Source of the DNA: a virus
Strand: one strand, 5' to 3'
Length of the DNA stretch: 64,000 bases
Virus record (IMG/VR): IMGVR_UViG_3300031237_000002
Coordinates: 1-64,000 of that record
Shown piece after piece: positions 41,827 to 49,404 of the stretch. The notes beneath the pieces are model-generated. The model worked only from the letters and a program-made list of their open reading frames with translations, ran no database searches and was not told the DNA's origin. Positions within the stretch are counted from its first letter, which is position 1. Each line of letters starts with the position of its first letter. The translations under genes and the position numbers were made by a program.

Positions 41827-42468
41827 ATGGCAAATGATGTTCAAAAATTCTTTGGCGGTCATCAACTCCCCGACCGTGCCAAACTCAACGAAGCACTGGC
41901 GGGTTTCTCTGCTGCAAAAAACGCGCTCATGGGCAAGGCCCTACTCCGGTTGACCAAACAGGGCACTTGGGTATTTGGTGCCGACAGTGAAGCCATGAAA
42001 ACCGGTACGATCCTGATTGCTAACCCTGCATCGCTGGCATCCGGCTATGTGGCTTGGTATCAAAGCAAGATCGAAGGCGAAAAGATGCAACCCCTGTCGA
42101 TGGGTCCGGTAGATCCTGATTCATTGGGGCCGGTTAATTCTGGCAGTATTCCACCGGGTAAAAAAGTGGCGTCCGGCAAGGGATGGGAAAATCAGGCGAG
42201 CATCGATCTGATTACCCAAGATAAAACCCCACTGTCACTGGTGTATAAAACGTCCAGTACGGGCGGCATGCGTACACTGCTTACTCTGGCCGGGGAAATT
42301 GCTTTCGGCTTGAACGACAATCCAGAACGGGCTTACCCGCTTATTGAACTGAATGTAGACTCTTACATTCACAAGGAATACGGCGAAGTCTTTACACCAG
42401 TGCTCGACATCGTTGGCTGGTTGGATGTCGCTGGCAATCCTGTTAAAGATATGTCTAGCTTGTTATAG
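41827..42468 (+). CDS. Conserved phage protein near replication genes
   Basis: A 213-residue soluble alpha/beta protein. Features: KQGTWVFGADSEAMKTGTIL, IANPASLASGYVAWY, and a C-terminal EVFTPVLDIVGWLD. This type is common in podovirus replication modules. The position just before the polymerase region suggests a ssDNA-binding or recombination-associated role, but no motif proves this. The ATG at 41827 fits the AGGA SD better than an in-frame ATG nine bases upstream. Confidence 0.65.
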   Translation: MANDVQKFFGGHQLPDRAKLNEALAGFSAAKNALMGKALLRLTKQGTWVFGADSEAMKTGTILIANPASLASGYVAWYQSKIEGEKMQPLSMGPVDPDSLGPVNSGSIPPGKKVASGKGWENQASIDLITQDKTPLSLVYKTSSTGGMRTLLTLAGEIAFGLNDNPERAYPLIELNVDSYIHKEYGEVFTPVLDIVGWLDVAGNPVKDMSSLL

Positions 42469-42476
42469 GGTGCATC

Positions 42477-42704
42477 ATGAAAAGAATCCTGCTTGTTATC
42501 GCATTGGCTTTAACTTGTGGGATTCTTTTCTCTTGGCCCTTTATTTATTTCCAGCACCATACACAGCTATCGCTGCTGGAAGTCTTCGAAGTTAAATCAA
42601 AGTGCGAAGCCGCGTTCTATCAGCACTGCAATTTGGTTTATTACTTTGCACCTGACCATCCCGCCAAGCAAATTTTCGTAGAGCCTGACAAAACCCCTCT
42701 CTGA
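42477..42704 (+). CDS. Small membrane-anchored protein with KC-CN-FAP motif
   Basis: A 75-residue protein: N-terminal anchor (ILLVIALALTCGILFSWPFI) and an exported part with KCEAAFYQHCNLVYYFAP. It shares K-C-x8-C-N-x4-F-A-P with the 69-residue protein at 28438-28647 in the late operon. Ends just before a terminator and the repeat array. Confidence 0.65.
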   Translation: MKRILLVIALALTCGILFSWPFIYFQHHTQLSLLEVFEVKSKCEAAFYQHCNLVYYFAPDHPAKQIFVEPDKTPL

Positions 42705-42711
42705 CAAACGG

Positions 42712-42737
42712 TACTGGCAAGCGCCAGTATTTGTTGT
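42712..42737 (+). terminator. Rho-independent terminator before the array
   Basis: TACTGGC-AAGC-GCCAGTA (7-bp stem) followed by TTTGTTGT. It separates the small membrane protein gene from the TIGR-like array and suggests the array is transcribed from its own promoter. Confidence 0.7.
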
Positions 42738-42745
42738 ATCATTGT

Positions 42746-42863
42746 AATACAGCCAGCCAATTCAAGAAACCCAATGAGGCAAAGCGAGCCATCCTGCACA
42801 AGAAACCCAGTTTTAAGAAGCGAGTCACTAAAGAAAAGTAACCCACCCCCTTTAAGCGAGCCA
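42746..42863 (+). repeat. TIGR-like array 1 (upstream of tasH)
   Basis: Two 10-nt repeats alternate with 8-nt spacers. Repeat A (AAGCGAGYCA) lies at 42782, 42818 and 42854 with an exact 36-nt step, and a degenerate copy (AATACAGCCA) at 42746. Repeat B (AAGAAACCCA) lies at 42764, 42800 and, as AAGTAACCCA, at 42836. Spacers in order: gccaattc, atgaggca, tcctgcac, gttttaag, ctaaagaa, cccccttt. The last A repeat lies just before the tasH start codon, which is inside the next spacer. The transcribed strand is not known. Confidence 0.9.
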
Positions 42864-42868
42864 CCGCC

Positions 42869-43816
42869 ATGACAAATAAAATTGACATTAAAAAGCTTGT
42901 AGAAAAACATCAGAAACGCCTTTGCGCTTTGTCTGGTGAAACCCTCCCTGATGATTACAGCCTTGTAGATACCCATCGCAAGCAGCACAAGGCGCAAGGT
43001 GGCACCTACACGGAAGAGAACACCATTGTCGCAACGCCGCGTGCGCACATGGCCGAACATGGAACATTGCGCGACCGGGAAGACTGGCTGGAGCAACTTA
43101 AATCCTTGATGGATGATCGCTCCCAAGTCATGAAACTTATTTTTAAAATCAACAACCAGCTTCTGGCTGGCGAACGCCGCACTGACCATCTTTCGGAAGA
43201 CACCGAAGCCATGCTTAATGAAGCGCTGGTGTTGCCAGAGAAACGTCTTACCCGTATCGACAGTGCAATCACCAAGCACCTTAAGGCGCCAGACCGTAGC
43301 GTTCTGGTTGATTCCTTGATGGGCGTGCGTGGCGTCGGTCCTGTTACAGCGGCTGGCCTGCTGGTGTACATCGACCTTGAAAAAGCAGACAGCCCGTCAG
43401 CTTTGTGGAAGTATTGCGGCCTGCATTGTGCCTCACACCAGCGGTATGAGAAAGGCGTAGCAGGCGGCGGTAATAAAACTCTGCGCACCATCCTGTATAA
43501 ATGGGCATTGTGCATGGAGAAAGACGTTAAGAATCCTTACCGTGTTGTTTACGAACAGGATAAAGCGCGTCGGGAAGTATCCGATAAGTTGGTGAAATCC
43601 TACAACACACAAGGAAAGCTGGTGGAAGTGGCATGGAAAGATACCAAGCCTTCCCACCGTCGTGGTGCTGCTATCCGCGTAGCAGAGAAACATTTCCTTG
43701 CTGACTTCTGGATGGTAGGCCGCGAGCTGTTGGGTCTGCCAACGCGTACCCTGTATGTAGAACAAATTTTAAATCACGACGGCATTATTAAACCTGCCGA
43801 ACGCGGTTGGATTTAG
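42869..43816 (+). CDS. tasH: HNH + Nop/IS110-like protein, probable TasH
   Basis: A 315-residue protein. Residues 19-65 look like an HNH nuclease: D34/H36 in VDTHRK, GGTYTEEN with N51, and RAHMAEH with H60/H64. A helical, charged region follows (66-145). Residues about 145-225 resemble the C-terminal domain of IS110/IS1111 transposases and Nop-domain proteins: MGVRGVGPVTAAGLLVYID, LWKYCGLHC, GGGNKTLRTILYKWAL. The DEDD/RuvC domain of true IS110 transposases is absent. The gene is flanked by 36-nt-period dual-repeat arrays on both sides. TIGR-Tas systems are described as such arrays plus a Nop-domain protein, with HNH in TasH; the match in architecture and period is strong, but homology has not been computed. 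Confidence 0.8.
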   Translation: MTNKIDIKKLVEKHQKRLCALSGETLPDDYSLVDTHRKQHKAQGGTYTEENTIVATPRAHMAEHGTLRDREDWLEQLKSLMDDRSQVMKLIFKINNQLLAGERRTDHLSEDTEAMLNEALVLPEKRLTRIDSAITKHLKAPDRSVLVDSLMGVRGVGPVTAAGLLVYIDLEKADSPSALWKYCGLHCASHQRYEKGVAGGGNKTLRTILYKWALCMEKDVKNPYRVVYEQDKARREVSDKLVKSYNTQGKLVEVAWKDTKPSHRRGAAIRVAEKHFLADFWMVGRELLGLPTRTLYVEQILNHDGIIKPAERGWI

Positions 43817-44143
43817 CCATAATCGCTGAGTAAACCATAAACAGTAAGCGAGTCATTGTTCATAAGAAACCCACTCAGAACAAGCGAGTCATTATTCATA
43901 AGAAACCCATTGCGGACAAGCGAGCCAAGATATTAAAGAAACCCATGATTAACTAGCGAGTCATCATACCGAAGCAACCCATAATGGCGAAGCGAGCCAA
44001 CCCATCATAGAAACTCATTTCGTGAAAGCGAGCCATTGAAGAGAAGAAACCCAAGTCCATTAAGCGAGCCATTTCGTATAAGAAACCCAACTCCATTAAG
44101 CGAGCCACCTTCCATGAGAAACCCAACAAGGACTAGCGCATGA
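43810..44143 (+). repeat. TIGR-like array 2 (downstream of tasH)
   Basis: Repeat A (consensus AAGCGAGYCA) starts at 43846, 43882, 43918, 43954, 43990, 44026, 44062 and 44098, exactly every 36 nt; degenerate copies lie at 43810 (over the tasH stop) and 44134 (over the polymerase ATG). Repeat B (AAGAAACCCA and variants) starts 18 nt after each. All spacers are 8 nt: ttgttcat/ctcagaac, ttattcat/ttgcggac, agatatta/tgattaac, tcataccg/taatggcg, acccatca/tttcgtga, ttgaagag/agtccatt, tttcgtat/actccatt, ccttccat/acaaggac. The degenerate first unit has taatcgct/taaacagt. The last spacer contains AAGGA, placed as SD for the polymerase gene. Confidence 0.95.
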
Positions 44144-46134
44144 TTCACTTAGACTTCGAATCCCGCAGTGTCTGCAATCTAATAACAGACGGCACGTACA
44201 AGTACGCGGCACATCCAACCACAGACATTAGCTGTTTCTCATGGTGTATCGGGGATGGCCCGGTATCAGTCTGGTATAATTGGGAACCACTACCAGAAGG
44301 ACTGTTAGCCGCAGTAGAAGCAGGTTTATTAATTGCGGCATGGAACGCCAACTTTGAACGGCTGATGTGGAACATGGTGTTGATCCGCTATGGCGCACCA
44401 GCCTTGCCAATCAACCGTTTCTATTGCGTGGCAGCCAATGCCCGCGCCCGTGGCTACCCCGGCAAACTTGAAAAGGCCGCCCGGTTTGCTGGCCTCGGTG
44501 TCGATAAAGATATGGAGGGTTACAGGTTAATGATGAAGCTGTGCAGGCCACGGCGCATCGAGGAAGACGGCACCATCGTATGGTGGGAAGACTACAACGA
44601 TCTGATCCGCCAAGGCGAATACTGCGCGCAGGATACCGTCGTTGAGCGCGCTATGAGCGTGCTGTTAATGCCGCTCTCTGAACAGGAGCTGGCTGATTAC
44701 TGGCTGTCGGAAGAGATAAACGACAGGGGTATTCTGGTTGATCGTGAACTTGCAACCGCAGCAGTGGTTGGCGCCGAGTCAGAGAAACTAACTTCTGACG
44801 ATATCATCAAGAAACTTACCGATGGTGACGATGATACCGGTCATGGCGCTACGGCGTGCACACAAGTACAGCGTATTTTGAAATGGGTTGAAGAAGAATG
44901 GAAGCCTTTGACCGGTCTTAAATTAGTCGATGGCGAATGGAAGCAGATGCCTAGTCTAGCCAAGAGTGATGTACTCGATGCGTTACAAGAGGATGATATA
45001 CCGCCGCACGTTGCCGACGTCCTTGAACTCCGACTGGAAAACTCTAAGGCGGCTGTATCTAAGTTCGCCGCAATGCTTAATAAGAGCGACGAAGCCGGTT
45101 GCGTCAGAGGTTTATTTGTATTTCATGGGGCTGGACCGGGGCGGTTCACGTCATTCGGTTTACAAGTCCAGAATCTGGTAAGGGAATCAAATCTGGAAGC
45201 GATACCAATCCTCAAAAAGTACGGCATGAAAGGGCTGGCCATGATGGGCGAGCCGGTCAAGATTCTGGCGCAGATGGTGCGACCTGCATTCATGGCAGCG
45301 CCCGGCAAGACATTGTTGGTTGGTGACTTTTCGCAAATGCAAGTAAGGATTACTGCATGGCTGGCCGGGCAACAGAACCTGTTGCAGTTGTTCCGCGACA
45401 ACAAGGATGTTTACTGCGCCTTTGGCTCCATTGCCTTTGGCCGTCCTATCACCAAAGCCGATATCATCGAGCGGTTTGTTTCGAAGGGCTGCATCCTTGG
45501 TCTAGGCTTTGGTGGCGCGGAAGGCGCACTGGCGCGGACGCTTAAGAAAGAAAACATTATCCTGCCATTCAGCGAATTAAAAGAGCACAAGGAAACTTAT
45601 CGTGAAGTCTACCCGGAAATTAAACAACTCTGGTACACATTACGAGACGCAACATTACTCGCTATGTTTTCTCGCGGTACAATTGTACCCGTCGGGCCAG
45701 TTAGTTATATGTACGATGGTGAACATTTGTGGTGTCGTCTGCCGTCTGGACGGCTCATGTGTTACCCCTATGCCAGAGTCGTGCAAGATGATTACGGCGA
45801 CTGCATCGAATACCGTCGAGGTAATCGCAGCCCCAAATCAGGAGTGATGGACTGGCCGGTAGAGCGCTTGTGGTATGGCACCTTTACCGAAAACTTGGCG
45901 CAAGCCATTGAGTTTGACTTGATGATAAGTGCCATGCGCAAGTTGCGCGCCCGCTATGCGGAACGCATGCCAGTACGTATACATGTTCACGACGAGATAG
46001 TTCCAGAGGTTTTAATAGAAGAGTCAGAAGAACTGCTACCAGAATTCCTTGCGCTTATGGCAGAAGGCGAAGAGTGGAGCGAAGGTTTACCAATTGCCGT
46101 GGAAGGCCATATTACTCAGAGGTACGTAAAATGA
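44140..46134 (+). CDS. polA: Family A DNA polymerase with 3'-5' exonuclease
   Basis: A 664-residue replicative polymerase. Exonuclease motifs: LDFES (D5, E7), WNANFERL and YCAQD. Polymerase motif A is GDFSQMQVR (D396), motif B/O-helix RFVSKGCILGLGFGG (R445, K449, L453, F457) and motif C VHDEIV (D618, E619). By spacing with E. coli Pol I, L453 is residue 762 (Phe in E. coli), F457 is 766 (Tyr), and Q401 replaces steric-gate Glu710. No 5'-3' exonuclease domain. The ATG lies in the last degenerate unit of the TIGR-like array, with SD from the last spacer. Confidence 0.93.
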   Translation: MIHLDFESRSVCNLITDGTYKYAAHPTTDISCFSWCIGDGPVSVWYNWEPLPEGLLAAVEAGLLIAAWNANFERLMWNMVLIRYGAPALPINRFYCVAANARARGYPGKLEKAARFAGLGVDKDMEGYRLMMKLCRPRRIEEDGTIVWWEDYNDLIRQGEYCAQDTVVERAMSVLLMPLSEQELADYWLSEEINDRGILVDRELATAAVVGAESEKLTSDDIIKKLTDGDDDTGHGATACTQVQRILKWVEEEWKPLTGLKLVDGEWKQMPSLAKSDVLDALQEDDIPPHVADVLELRLENSKAAVSKFAAMLNKSDEAGCVRGLFVFHGAGPGRFTSFGLQVQNLVRESNLEAIPILKKYGMKGLAMMGEPVKILAQMVRPAFMAAPGKTLLVGDFSQMQVRITAWLAGQQNLLQLFRDNKDVYCAFGSIAFGRPITKADIIERFVSKGCILGLGFGGAEGALARTLKKENIILPFSELKEHKETYREVYPEIKQLWYTLRDATLLAMFSRGTIVPVGPVSYMYDGEHLWCRLPSGRLMCYPYARVVQDDYGDCIEYRRGNRSPKSGVMDWPVERLWYGTFTENLAQAIEFDLMISAMRKLRARYAERMPVRIHVHDEIVPEVLIEESEELLPEFLALMAEGEEWSEGLPIAVEGHITQRYVK

Positions 46135-46565
46135 TCCTCGATCTGAAAGTTAACACTGAGCTGGCCAATTCGCCGGATGCTACTTACCATGAAAAGCTTA
46201 TGGAGATTATCCACTTCACCACTGATTGTGACGATCAGGACGTTATCATTAATATAGTAATTCCTTTCTCTGGTCATATAGTAGAGCTACCAGCGTCATC
46301 TAACGCGCTTCGTGTTTATCTGGATGGTGACGCTTACTATGAATATTCCTACGCGTCCTACTGGAATGGTGAACTGTTGTTAAATAGTGGGACGTTTACA
46401 CCAGTGCTTGTAAACTATCCAATGGTCGGCATGCTAAGCGGCAGCGTACGCAAAAAGATCCCGCACGCTGGCGACCACATCATTACTGTGCAATGCGCTG
46501 GCGGTACAATGAGCACTGTCACCACCATAAAATCCCAACGGCGTTATCAAGTGTGGAGTTGCTGA
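46131..46565 (+). CDS. Hypothetical protein after polymerase
   Basis: A 144-residue beta-rich protein (DQDVIINIVIPFSGHIVELP, then ALRVYLDGDAYYEYSY). It overlaps the polymerase stop as ATGA. No enzymatic motif recognised. Confidence 0.65.
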   Translation: MILDLKVNTELANSPDATYHEKLMEIIHFTTDCDDQDVIINIVIPFSGHIVELPASSNALRVYLDGDAYYEYSYASYWNGELLLNSGTFTPVLVNYPMVGMLSGSVRKKIPHAGDHIITVQCAGGTMSTVTTIKSQRRYQVWSC

Positions 46566-46566
46566 C

Positions 46567-46806
46567 ATGTTATGCAAACGTTGCAATAACCAGATGGTTT
46601 GGGTTGGCTCGATGCACGGCGGCAAGCTGTCGTGCGAGCATTGCGCTAATGACGATAAGGTATTAGGAGGTGGCAACAGTTTGTTGACTGTTAACTTCGA
46701 CGGTCTTAAACAATACCTCTCAGAGTCTAAAGCTGGTAGGGAATGCGGCTCTGGTGTAGGCAGCGGGCCTGACGGTGACATGAACTATATGGATTACGAT
46801 ATATGA
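46567..46806 (+). CDS. Zinc-ribbon protein
   Basis: A 79-residue protein with an N-terminal zinc ribbon (CKRC at 3-6 and CEHC at about 23-26), then a Gly-rich acidic tail. The stop overlaps the resolvase start. It may contact DNA or the replication machinery. Confidence 0.6.
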   Translation: MLCKRCNNQMVWVGSMHGGKLSCEHCANDDKVLGGGNSLLTVNFDGLKQYLSESKAGRECGSGVGSGPDGDMNYMDYDI

Positions 46807-47303
46807 TTATTGGAATCGATCCCGGCTGCTCTGGCGCCGTAGTCATACTCGATGATAACGGTGGGTACATCGCCCATCTGGATACACCACTAATTAAAGT
46901 AGGCAGCAAGAACCGCGTTAACGCGGCGGCGGTTGCCGCGTTTATCCGTGACACGATCAACGCCCAACCCTTTCACCATACCTCACTGGTGCATGCCTTT
47001 ATCGAACAGGTAGGTGCCATGCCCAAACAAGGCGTAGCCAGCATGTTCACCTTTGGTCATGCCACTGGTGTAATGGAAGGCGTCATTGCCGGGGCTGGCA
47101 TTGCTGTCACCCACGTAACGCCGCAGGCGTGGAAGAAATCAGCCGGGCTGATAGGCAGTGACAAGGATGCGGCGCGCTCCCGTGCGATCATGCTATATCC
47201 GTTGTTGCGTGAACTCGATGCCATTGGTAAAGGTCAGGCGATAGCTGACGCTATACTTATTGCCCGGCATGGTATAAACAACAAGAAGGATACACTGCTA
47301 TGA
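46803..47303 (+). CDS. RuvC-like Holliday junction resolvase
   Basis: A 166-residue RNase H-fold nuclease. Acidic motifs: IGIDPGCSGAVV (D6), AFIEQVG (E) and the C-terminal GQAIADAILIARHG (D). Phages use such enzymes to resolve branched DNA before packaging. Coupled through ATGA to genes on both sides. Confidence 0.88.
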   Translation: MIIGIDPGCSGAVVILDDNGGYIAHLDTPLIKVGSKNRVNAAAVAAFIRDTINAQPFHHTSLVHAFIEQVGAMPKQGVASMFTFGHATGVMEGVIAGAGIAVTHVTPQAWKKSAGLIGSDKDAARSRAIMLYPLLRELDAIGKGQAIADAILIARHGINNKKDTLL

Positions 47304-47452
47304 GTTACTATGTACTAGTCATTATTATATACGCTGGCGGTGTCGCGCAAATTAATATGCCTTCTATGGCAGCGTGCTATGAAGCAGCTAAAGATGTTGA
47401 ATCCTATTTAACGCAAGATGGTGCAGCCGTTTGCGTGAGGGCTAAGCAATGA
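47300..47452 (+). CDS. Small protein with hydrophobic N-terminus
   Basis: A 50-residue protein starting MSYYVLVIIIYAGGVAQI, which may be a signal or anchor segment, with two Cys later (MAACYEAAK, AAVCVRAK) that could form a disulfide. ATGA overlaps on both sides. Confidence 0.55.
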   Translation: MSYYVLVIIIYAGGVAQINMPSMAACYEAAKDVESYLTQDGAAVCVRAKQ

Positions 47453-47655
47453 CAGATACAGTAGATGTACGCACCGTAGGTTGGAACAACCCCGAATGCT
47501 GCTATCAGGTAGCAGCCGACGAAGGCTATGAAGACGATGAAGGTGAATGGCATTCAGACCCACAGTTAAGAGACGAACTGTACTGTAGTATAGACACGGT
47601 TAACGCTAAGATGGATTACTGCCACCGCTGTGATAAATATCTGGTGTACCCATGA
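47449..47655 (+). CDS. Small acidic protein with zinc-binding-like cysteines
   Basis: A 68-residue acidic protein (DEGYEDDEGEWHSD in the middle) with CC near residue 18 and a C-terminal CHRC. Possibly metal-binding. Overlaps the next start. Not recognised. Confidence 0.55.
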   Translation: MTDTVDVRTVGWNNPECCYQVAADEGYEDDEGEWHSDPQLRDELYCSIDTVNAKMDYCHRCDKYLVYP

Positions 47656-48299
47656 GCGACCATGCCCGCTTCCCCCCGTCCGGCGCTGACCGCTGGCTGC
47701 ATTGCGGCTACAGCGTAAAGATGGCGCCGTTTTATAAGAGCACTGATAATGCTGCTTCCATTAACGGCACCAATCACCACACCATTGGCTCAATGCATCT
47801 GGAGAACGGCACTGAGCCATCTGATCCCAAGATGCGGATGTACACCAACCACGTAAGAGAGTCCGCCGAAGGCGGCATTCTGTTTATTGAGCGCAAAGTT
47901 ATCATCGTACCAGACTTATGCGACGGTACAGCCGACGCCATCGCCCTGCATCCCGACCACGGCCACGTTATAGATTTAAAGTGGGGCAAGTCTGCCGTTC
48001 ATGCAGACTGCTCACAGCTTAAGACGTACGGCGTGGGCGTGGTGAAAGAGTTTAATCTGGATAAAGATTTCCCCATGCGCCAAACCATCGTGCAGCCGAA
48101 CGGCAGTACAGGCTGGCCGCTTAAGCATTGGGACACCACCGCTGGCGACTTGCTAAAATTTTACAGCGAGAAAATTATCCCGGCCATCGAGATAGGGCTA
48201 AGCCCCAACCCCAAGGCCGTACCCGGTAGCTGGTGCTTCTGGTGCCCGGTAAAGTTCCACTGTCAGGCGTACCTGATTACACATGGCAAGAAGAAATAA
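47652..48299 (+). CDS. PD-(D/E)XK nuclease, DUF2800-like
   Basis: A 215-residue nuclease of the DUF2800/Cas4-like exonuclease group. N-terminal ARFPPSGADRWLHCGYS is typical; core motifs are CDGTADAIAL (D) and HVIDLKWGKSAV (DxK), followed by a QLKTYGVG helix. The C-terminal CFWCPVKFHC plus the N-terminal Cys may hold an Fe-S cluster or zinc. Expected role: DNA end processing or recombination with the resolvase and polymerase. Confidence 0.85.
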   Translation: MSDHARFPPSGADRWLHCGYSVKMAPFYKSTDNAASINGTNHHTIGSMHLENGTEPSDPKMRMYTNHVRESAEGGILFIERKVIIVPDLCDGTADAIALHPDHGHVIDLKWGKSAVHADCSQLKTYGVGVVKEFNLDKDFPMRQTIVQPNGSTGWPLKHWDTTAGDLLKFYSEKIIPAIEIGLSPNPKAVPGSWCFWCPVKFHCQAYLITHGKKK

Positions 48300-48326
48300 T
48301 TTGACAGGCTGATAGGGTGTTGTATC

Positions 48327-48584
48327 ATGAAACTACAGAAGCTGAATGAGCTGTCTGGATACAAGATTTATTTCATAGGAGACAAGGCCGTGGAAAAAGA
48401 TCGGCTTTATCGCTGGCACCCAGCAGAAAGGTTTGTCCCCGGCCCGAACGATCTTCTGTTTGCACCAAAGACAGGCTTGTACGAATTGCAGCAGCGCATC
48501 GCCATGATAATGAAGTGGCGCCAAGCCGCAGAAGAAGAGGCGCTTAACGCCATCCTGATAATGACAGTGGGAGATTTAAAATGA
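48327..48584 (+). CDS. Hypothetical protein
   Basis: An 85-residue protein with an N-terminal beta segment (YKIYFIGDKAVEKDRLYRW) and a helical C-terminus (LQQRIAMIMKWRQAAEEEAL). Overlaps the next ATG. A TTGACA lies just upstream (48301-48306) with TATCAT-like bases near 48323, a possible weak promoter. Confidence 0.55.
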   Translation: MKLQKLNELSGYKIYFIGDKAVEKDRLYRWHPAERFVPGPNDLLFAPKTGLYELQQRIAMIMKWRQAAEEEALNAILIMTVGDLK

Positions 48585-48973
48585 TACTCAGTATGGAACA
48601 AATACTGGATGATATCCAACGCCTTAAAAACGTACGTGAGACTTACAATAAAAACGTGGACGCTGAAATAAGTAAGATGTCCATGAAACTGGAAACGCTT
48701 ATGACTGCTCAAGGCGTTGAGAGCATCAAGTCAGAATTAGCCAGCGCTGGATATCGCAACAACACCAGCGTAGAAGTCAAGGACTGGAACGCGCTTATGG
48801 AGTATGTGGCTAAGAACAACGCCTTTGACTGTATCCAGAAACGTATCGCCCCGGCACAGCTTGAGAAACGAATCAAGGCTGGCGCTGACATTAAAGGCGT
48901 CAGCATCAAGAAATCAAAATCCTTTGTCATCACTGGAGCTAAACAGAATGAAACTGCCAGCAGCGAAGAATAA
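48581..48973 (+). CDS. Coiled-coil phage protein
   Basis: A 130-residue, largely helical protein: an N-terminal coiled-coil-like part (MEQILDDIQRLKNVRETYNK) and a compact C-terminal part (CIQKRIAPAQLEKRIKAG) with SIKKSKSFVITGA. Similar small proteins occur next to DUF2800 nucleases in phages. Function unknown. Confidence 0.6.
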   Translation: MILSMEQILDDIQRLKNVRETYNKNVDAEISKMSMKLETLMTAQGVESIKSELASAGYRNNTSVEVKDWNALMEYVAKNNAFDCIQKRIAPAQLEKRIKAGADIKGVSIKKSKSFVITGAKQNETASSEE

Positions 48974-49142
48974 AAGCCACGTAGTAAGATGTATCGGTGG
49001 GCCATGGCACAATGAATACGTGCGCTTGCCATTCGTAATGTTCTGCTCGCACGACAGCATGACGCTGCGTATCCGGGTAGGCGATCACGTCGGCCAGTAC
49101 AACACGCGAACAGGAGTTTGGAAGAGTGATGGACAATCTTAA
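48948..49142 (+). CDS. Small hypothetical protein
   Basis: A 64-residue beta-rich protein with CIGGPWHNEYVRLP, a segment seen in several small phage proteins. It overlaps the previous gene by 26 bases in another frame. SD GGAG upstream. Function unknown. Confidence 0.6.
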   Translation: MKLPAAKNKSHVVRCIGGPWHNEYVRLPFVMFCSHDSMTLRIRVGDHVGQYNTRTGVWKSDGQS

Positions 49143-49404
49143 GGTAACGATCATTGGCCTGCTCCCGCAGCAGGCCAACACAATACGAAGTATCTACGAC
49201 GACAAACTGGATTTAAAGTTTATCGAAGTAGATACTTCCACCATTAAAATACGTTCTACTGCTGAGTCATCAGATCAAGTGGTGTTAATGACAAAGTTCA
49301 TATCCCATGAAATACGGAACGCTTTACGTAAGCATGATCTTGTTCATTGTAATGGCGGCGTTTCTTCTCTTAAGCTAAAGCTCGATGCTATGCTACGCCT
49401 TTAG
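49129..49404 (+). CDS. Small Rossmann-like protein (DUF2325-like?)
   Basis: A 91-residue protein with alternating strands and helices (LKVTIIGLLPQQANTIRSIY, then QVVLMTKFISHEIRNAL, then HCNGGVSSLKLKLDAML). The pattern resembles DUF2325, but is not certain. Its end overlaps the convergent holin gene by 17 bases. Last rightward gene. Confidence 0.55.
   Translation: MDNLKVTIIGLLPQQANTIRSIYDDKLDLKFIEVDTSTIKIRSTAESSDQVVLMTKFISHEIRNALRKHDLVHCNGGVSSLKLKLDAMLRL

Noticed and set aside
42869-43816. Insertion sequence of the IS110/IS116 family
   Set aside because: Only the C-terminal domain resembles IS110 transposases; the catalytic DEDD/RuvC domain is absent, an HNH-like domain is present instead, and there are no element ends or target duplications. 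The flanking arrays fit a TIGR-Tas locus better.
43810-44143. CRISPR array
   Set aside because: Two different 10-nt repeats alternate with 8-nt spacers; CRISPR repeats and spacers are longer and of one type. No cas genes are present.
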